From CAZJTL01 sp964548905 (lineage in GTDB: Bacteria; Cyanobacteriota; Cyanobacteriia; Cyanobacteriales; Xenococcaceae): a DNA stretch of 8,894 nucleotides. Location of the stretch: assembly GCA_964548905.1 (NCBI GenBank), contig CAZJTL010000208.1:1-8894 (forward strand), read 5' to 3'. The translations under genes were made by a program, and so were the position numbers. The notes under the pieces were generated by a model. The model made no database searches and was not told the DNA's origin. It was given only the letters and a program-made list of their open reading frames with translations. This document shows positions 5,868 to 8,894 of this stretch, one piece after another (the first letter of the stretch is position 1; each line of letters opens with the position of its first letter).

Positions 5868-6139
5868 TGGAAGTTGAATGGGATCCTAACAAAGCTGACA
5901 CTAACCTAAAAAAGCACGGTGTACGCTTTTCGGATGCTGAGGCAGTTTTGTTCGATCCGAACGCTCTTTCCTTTGAGGATACAACTGCCCAAGGTGAACA
6001 GCGGTTTGTTGTGATTGGGATGGATCACCTCTGGCGTTTGCTGGTCGTGGTCTATACTGACCGAGGAAATCGTATTCGACTAATTTCAGCTCGCCCAGCC
6101 ACTCGCTCTGAAAGACGTGATTATGAAAGCAGAATATGA
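5867..6139 (+). CDS. brnT: BrnT-family toxin (DUF497), ribonuclease of a type II toxin-antitoxin system
   Basis: BrnT toxins are small RelE-like ribonucleases that stop translation when not bound by BrnA. The 90-residue product shows the DUF497 layout: the EWDPNKADTNLKKHGVRF opening (4-21), DAEAVLFDP (23-31), EQRFVVIGM (44-52), a hydrophobic strand RLLVVVYTDRG (57-67), and the closing IRLISARPATRSERRDYE (70-87) with its Arg-rich helix. Length is typical of the family. Toxin before antitoxin is the usual brn order. Its 3' end overlaps brnA by 17 bases, so translation is probably coupled. The ATG at 5867 lies directly behind a -10 box and has no Shine-Dalgarno. The acidic/His segment often seen near the middle of DUF497 proteins is here EDTTAQGE, a common type of variation. 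Confidence 0.93.
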   Translation: MEVEWDPNKADTNLKKHGVRFSDAEAVLFDPNALSFEDTTAQGEQRFVVIGMDHLWRLLVVVYTDRGNRIRLISARPATRSERRDYESRI

Positions 6140-6377
6140 TTTTAGCAAAGCCAAGCAGGGTGCTGTTATTCCTCAATCAGGAAAAACCCGCATAACAATT
6201 TATATTGATGATGATGTTCTAGAGGAGTTTCGAGAGCGAGGAGATGCTGCTGGAAAAGGCTATCAAACGATGATGAACGAAGCATTGCGAGAGTATCTTG
6301 GCAAGGTGAAACGACCCCTAGACGAAGAAACGTTGCGTCGAGTTCTTCAAGAAGAATTGCGCGAAGCAAAAAAGTAG
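6123..6377 (+). CDS. brnA: BrnA-family antitoxin, ribbon-helix-helix DNA-binding protein
   Basis: BrnA binds and neutralises BrnT and represses the operon. From the ATG at 6123 the product has 84 residues. KTRITIYIDDDVLEEFRERG (21-40) followed by GYQTMMNEALREYL (46-59) is the ribbon-helix-helix pattern: a short strand that enters the DNA groove and two helices. The C-terminal tail (about 61-84) is highly charged and helical. An in-frame GTG at 6117 would add two residues; ATG is preferred because the MKAEYDFSKAKQG opening is typical of the family. The gene begins inside brnT and is followed by a 174-base gap before the convergent LivF gene, so the operon appears to end here. Confidence 0.92.
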   Translation: MKAEYDFSKAKQGAVIPQSGKTRITIYIDDDVLEEFRERGDAAGKGYQTMMNEALREYLGKVKRPLDEETLRRVLQEELREAKK

Positions 6378-6430
6378 TTGGTTGTTCACTGTAAGTCATC
6401 TTGGTCAACAAAGTTTTTGAGTTAAATCTT

Positions 6431-6461
6431 ATTATTCCATACGTTTCCTATTTGGAATGAT
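6431..6461. terminator. Possible bidirectional terminator between brnA and the LivF gene
   Basis: ATTATTCCA (6431-6439) pairs with TGGAATGAT (6453-6461) over 9 bp with one G-U pair, around a 13-base loop. It lies between two convergent genes, where a shared terminator is expected. The stem is AT-rich and the flanking T and A runs are weak, so the call is tentative. Confidence 0.3.
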
Positions 6462-6551
6462 TATACTAACTCAAACGCCGATCGCCATTATCGACATTCG
6501 CAATCAAATTGAAATCAATACTAGGAATTTAAGACGTTAGTGATTTTTGAT

Positions 6552-7271
6552 TTATTTCTGGGTTATACCTAAATACAATTCTCCAATTTTAGGATCGTTT
6601 AAAAGATCTTGACCATTGCCTTCAAAGCGATCGCGTCCATTTTCGAGAACATAACCCCGATCTGCCATTAATAGAGCTTTTTTGGCATTTTGTTCTACCA
6701 AGACGATCGCAATTCCATTTTGATTGATCGCCTGAATCTGCTCGAAAACACTATTAACTAAAATAGGAGATAGAGCGGCGGAAGGCTCATCTAATAATAA
6801 TAGCTGTGGATCTAACATCAATGCCCTTCCCATTGCTACCATTTGCCTTTCTCCTCCAGACAGTGTACCTGCTCTTTGACGGCGACGATTGGCAAGTACG
6901 GGAAACATGGTAAAAATTTTTTCTTTGAGAGATTTGAGCGAACCACTACGAATGAATGCTCCCATCTCTAAGTTTTCTTCTACAGATAAAGAAGGAAAAA
7001 CATTAGAAATTTGGGGTACGTAGCACATGCCTTTCTGCACGATGCGATCGGATTTCAATCCTGCAATATTTTCCCCTTGAAACAGAATTTTGCCACTTTT
7101 GGGAGCAAGTAGACCAAAGACTGTTTTTGCTAGGGTGGACTTTCCTGCACCATTAGGACCAATAACTGCAACTAATTCTCCTGGTGCAATCCTAAAATTA
7201 ATTCCCTGCAAGATATTCAGATCTTGTATGTATCCCGCGTAGACATCTTCAACTTCTAATAGATAGTTCAT
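6552..7271 (-). CDS. livF: Branched-chain/neutral amino-acid ABC transporter ATP-binding protein (LivF/NatE type)
   Basis: This is one of the two ATPases that drive LivFGHM-type amino-acid importers at the cytoplasmic membrane; the cyanobacterial counterpart is NatE of the neutral amino-acid system. The 239-residue product has Walker A GPNGAGKST (38-46), the Q-loop VPQ with Gln87, the signature LSGGERQ (137-143) and Walker B LLLLDEP (157-163). The switch position reads LVEQN (191-195), as in LivF proteins generally. The ending KIGELYLG is also typical of LivF. No permease, binding protein or LivG gene lies nearby, which fits the scattered nat genes of many cyanobacteria. The ATG at 7271 falls inside a heptamer repeat, with no Shine-Dalgarno before it. 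Confidence 0.95.
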   Translation of the reverse strand: MNYLLEVEDVYAGYIQDLNILQGINFRIAPGELVAVIGPNGAGKSTLAKTVFGLLAPKSGKILFQGENIAGLKSDRIVQKGMCYVPQISNVFPSLSVEENLEMGAFIRSGSLKSLKEKIFTMFPVLANRRRQRAGTLSGGERQMVAMGRALMLDPQLLLLDEPSAALSPILVNSVFEQIQAINQNGIAIVLVEQNAKKALLMADRGYVLENGRDRFEGNGQDLLNDPKIGELYLGITQK

Positions 7272-7279
7272 GGTTCATT
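7266..7279. repeat. Two GTTCATN heptamers covering the LivF start codon
   Basis: GTTCATG and GTTCATT are the same unit as the five-copy repeat at 132-166, and both are followed by GAAAA. On the - strand the first unit contributes the ATG of the LivF gene. Confidence 0.8.
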
Positions 7280-7287
7280 GAAAAAAA

Positions 7288-7329
7288 GGGGTTAGGGATT
7301 AGGGATTAGGGGTTAGGAGATAGGGATGA
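7288..7329. repeat. Heptameric tandem repeat of GGGATTA type
   Basis: Four well-kept units (GGGGTTA, GGGATTA, GGGATTA, GGGGTTA; 7288-7315) are followed by two degenerate ones (GGAGATA, GGGATGA). This G-rich heptamer is a familiar kind of cyanobacterial intergenic repeat and lies in the leader or promoter region of the LivF gene. The spaced G-runs could in principle form a quadruplex. Confidence 0.8.
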
Positions 7330-7425
7330 TCCCTTGTGGTTGACAGCTTTGCAGGCAGCATATCGTAATTTTACTTGTGCCTCACCTGTTTGAGAAATAC
7401 TACATTGCTTGCTCGTTTCAGACAG
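7330..7425. other. Intergenic stretch between the LivF and ferredoxin genes
   Basis: About 100 bases of ordinary unique sequence lie between two repeat arrays. It should contain the 3' untranslated end of the ferredoxin gene and the LivF promoter, both on the - strand. No terminator hairpin was recognised. Confidence 0.4.
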
Positions 7426-7455
7426 ACAACAAATAACAAATAACAAACAACAAAC
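7426..7455. repeat. Heptameric AACAAAT-type repeat, left arm of an inverted pair flanking the ferredoxin gene
   Basis: AACAAAT-like units run up to the ferredoxin stop codon. Bases 7426-7444 (ACAACAAATAACAAATAAC) are an exact reverse complement of 7772-7790 on the other side of the gene. Confidence 0.8.
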
Positions 7456-7683
7456 CTATTGTGGTGTTTTTTGCAATTCAGGACGTTCTTCTGGAACAAT
7501 TGCTCCCTCAACGGGGCAAACTTGCAAACAAATGCCGCAATCAATACAAGTATCGTAATCGATCCAATACCAATCTGTCCCTTTCGCATTTTTACCAGGA
7601 CCTTCGTGTATGCAAGCAACTGGACAAGCACTAACGCAGTCAGCTACTCCTTCACAAATTTCGGTGACAATTGTATGAGCCAA
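7456..7683 (-). CDS. Two-cluster bacterial-type ferredoxin, 75 residues
   Basis: This is a small soluble electron carrier with eight cysteines for two iron-sulfur clusters. Cys10, 16, 20 and 24 form the first group (C-x5-C-x3-CP-x2-C) and Cys46, 49, 52 and 56 the second (C-x2-C-x2-C-x3-CP). In the usual exchange pattern cluster I would use Cys10, 16, 20 and 56, and cluster II Cys46, 49, 52 and 24. The first spacing is not the classic CxxCxxC; it recalls seven-iron ferredoxins, so cluster I could be 3Fe-4S or 4Fe-4S. I recognise the sequence as a conserved cyanobacterial type, but its redox partners are not shown here. The start is TTG (7683), supported by GAGG about 9 bases upstream and by the MAHTIV opening. 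Intergenic repeats flank it on both sides, so it is probably transcribed alone. Confidence 0.93.
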   Translation of the reverse strand: MAHTIVTEICEGVADCVSACPVACIHEGPGKNAKGTDWYWIDYDTCIDCGICLQVCPVEGAIVPEERPELQKTPQ

Positions 7684-7749
7684 AGTTTTTTTCCTCTCAA
7701 GATTTATTACACAGATTAATCAATGAAACGATCCTAGCTTAGAGAAGGA

Positions 7750-7763
7750 GTTCATAGTTCATT
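7750..7763. repeat. Two GTTCATN heptamers
   Basis: GTTCATA followed by GTTCATT is the third occurrence of the family seen at 132-166 and 7266-7279. It lies between the ferredoxin and mltG genes. Confidence 0.75.
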
Positions 7764-7764
7764 G

Positions 7765-7796
7765 GTTATTTGTTATTTGTTATTTGTTGTTTGTTT
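7765..7796. repeat. Heptameric GTTATTT repeat, right arm of an inverted pair flanking the ferredoxin gene
   Basis: Three GTTATTT units are followed by GTTGTTTGTTT. Bases 7772-7790 (GTTATTTGTTATTTGTTGT) are the exact reverse complement of 7426-7444. Confidence 0.85.
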
Positions 7797-7820
7797 CTCT
7801 CTGCCTCTCTGCTCCTCTGC
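7797..7820. repeat. Octameric tandem repeat CTCTCTGC, three units
   Basis: CTCTCTGC, CTCTCTGC and TCCTCTGC run head to tail directly after the GTTATTT array. With the neighbouring arrays they fill most of the 151-base gap before the mltG stop. Confidence 0.75.
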
Positions 7821-7834
7821 ACCCTACACCCTTG

Positions 7835-8887
7835 TTACTTGTTCTGAATAGCCTTAGTTGCTGCCTGATGTTCTGCTAGAGTTTTGCTAAAGACGTGTGT
7901 ACCGTCATAACGAGCGACGAAATAGAGATAATCGGTTTTTTCTGGTGCAAGGGTAGCTTTGAGACTAGCTAAACCAGGAGAGGCGATCGCGGTAGGTGGT
8001 AAACCAGGATTGATGTAGGTATTGTAAGGAGAAGGTGTTGCTACCTGTTTGAAGGTTAAAGGTTGGTCTTTAGTTTGTCTGATTCCCAATCCATATTCAA
8101 CGGTAGGATCGCTTTGTAGAGGCATTCCTACTTGTAATCTTTTATGAAAAACTCCAGAAATAAGTGGTCTTTCTTGAGAGATGACAGCTTCTTTCTCAAC
8201 GATGCTAGCTAGAGTCACCCATTCTGAAAGGCTGAATTTAGTCGAATTTTTAGCTTGTTGATAGACGGGTAAGGCTATTTTGGCAAAGCGATCGAGCATG
8301 ACGTTGATGATTTCTTGAGGGTTGTTGAGGCGATCGCTAGAAATTTTATAGGTATCTGGATACAAATAGCCTTCTAGAGTAGTTAAATTTTCTGGCAACC
8401 AAGGATATTTTTGTTTGGGAATTTGCTTAGTTGCTTGGATAAAATCATCAGCACTGAAATAATCTAAAGATTGAAAATACTTTGCCATCTGTTCGATCGA
8501 CCAACCTTCGGGAATGGTAAAGTTAGCCTGCATCACTTCACCACGCCAGATTTTAGCCGCGATCGCAGGGAGAGAATCATGGGCAGAAATTAAATAAGTT
8601 CCCGATTTAAAACCCCCTTTGGAGTCTGTTTTTTGCTGCCAGAGAGTCCAGATTTTCCAAGCATCAAAAGAACGAATCAAACCTTCTTGTTGCAGTTTTT
8701 GTCCTATTTGATAACCAGTACTACCTGGAGGAACAACAAACTTGATGCCTTCAGTTTTTGGCGGTACATTTTGCCGATTTGCTTGCATTGGCGAAGTTGC
8801 ACTCTGCCACCAGAACCAGATTCCACCCGAACCTAAGCCAAATACACCTAGCAAGATTGCTAGTAAAGGAAGCCATTTTGATTTCAA
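7835..8887 (-). CDS. mltG: Endolytic murein transglycosylase MltG (YceG family), 5' end at or beyond the window edge
   Basis: MltG cuts nascent glycan strands in the periplasm and is thought to end peptidoglycan polymerisation. The 350-residue product has a transmembrane helix (about 6-27), then a LysM-like segment (about 47-100, including VVPPGSTGYQIGQKL), and the catalytic YceG domain with LEGYLYPDTY (171-180), ASIVEKEA (227-234) holding the conserved catalytic Glu, MPLQSDPTVEYG (255-266), and SPYNTYINPGLPPTAI with SPGLASL (286-307). The C-terminal YFVARYDGTHVFSKTLAEH (322-340) is also typical. The first start in the window is TTG at 8887. No in-frame stop separates it from the edge, so translation may begin further upstream and a few N-terminal residues may be missing. 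The catalytic part is complete. Confidence 0.93.
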   Translation of the reverse strand: MKSKWLPLLAILLGVFGLGSGGIWFWWQSATSPMQANRQNVPPKTEGIKFVVPPGSTGYQIGQKLQQEGLIRSFDAWKIWTLWQQKTDSKGGFKSGTYLISAHDSLPAIAAKIWRGEVMQANFTIPEGWSIEQMAKYFQSLDYFSADDFIQATKQIPKQKYPWLPENLTTLEGYLYPDTYKISSDRLNNPQEIINVMLDRFAKIALPVYQQAKNSTKFSLSEWVTLASIVEKEAVISQERPLISGVFHKRLQVGMPLQSDPTVEYGLGIRQTKDQPLTFKQVATPSPYNTYINPGLPPTAIASPGLASLKATLAPEKTDYLYFVARYDGTHVFSKTLAEHQAATKAIQNK

Positions 8888-8894
8888 AGAATAG

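Noticed and set aside
7340..7366. TTGACA followed by TATCGT on the + strand as a promoter
   Set aside because: Spacing is short, the -10 box is poor, and no + strand gene lies downstream.
7371..7631. 86-codon - strand frame overlapping the ferredoxin
   Set aside because: It overlaps the clear ferredoxin in another frame, and its tail is simply translated heptamer repeat.

Overview
The window is cyanobacterial chromosome. The palindrome GCGATCGC (HIP1, a hallmark of many cyanobacterial genomes) recurs throughout. Intergenic gaps carry the heptameric short tandem repeats typical of these genomes, and the genes (MutL, FKBP isomerase, NatE/LivF-type ATPase, a 75-residue ferredoxin, MltG) look cyanobacterial. 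Base composition is AT-rich outside the HIP1 sites. The genus cannot be fixed; a baeocystous or other large-celled lineage is only a guess.

Layout. Positions 1-365 form a leader with a heptamer repeat and a candidate LexA (SOS) operator abutting a -10 box. mutL (366-2114, +) follows. Then comes a compact + strand cluster: a 58-residue antitoxin-like gene (2317-2493), a PemK/MazF-type toxin (2483-2833) and a glycosyltransferase-like gene (from a GTG at 2808 to 3848), each overlapping the next. Convergent to it on the - strand are an exported FKBP-type prolyl isomerase (3845-4429) and, upstream of that, a single-pass membrane protein of unknown function (4516-5553). A gap of just over 300 bases with unusual direct and inverted repeats leads to a second toxin-antitoxin pair, brnT-brnA (5867-6377, +). 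The right end holds three - strand housekeeping genes separated by repeats: a LivF/NatE ATPase (6552-7271), a two-cluster ferredoxin with a TTG start (7456-7683), and mltG (7835 to about 8887, reaching the window edge).

How the parts relate. mutL serves DNA mismatch repair, the FKBP protein folding outside the cytoplasm, LivF/NatE amino-acid import, and MltG peptidoglycan strand termination. They share no single pathway. The accessory layer is two different type II toxin-antitoxin modules inserted among these core genes within about 4 kb.

No unmistakably new system is visible. The best leads are the LexA-like operator in front of mutL, an apparent one-base frame disruption at the toxin C-terminus whose alternative frame restores a family-like tail and a GTGA stop/start junction with the glycosyltransferase, and a perfect palindrome covering both the -10 box and the start codon of brnT, which suggests a leaderless, autoregulated transcript.
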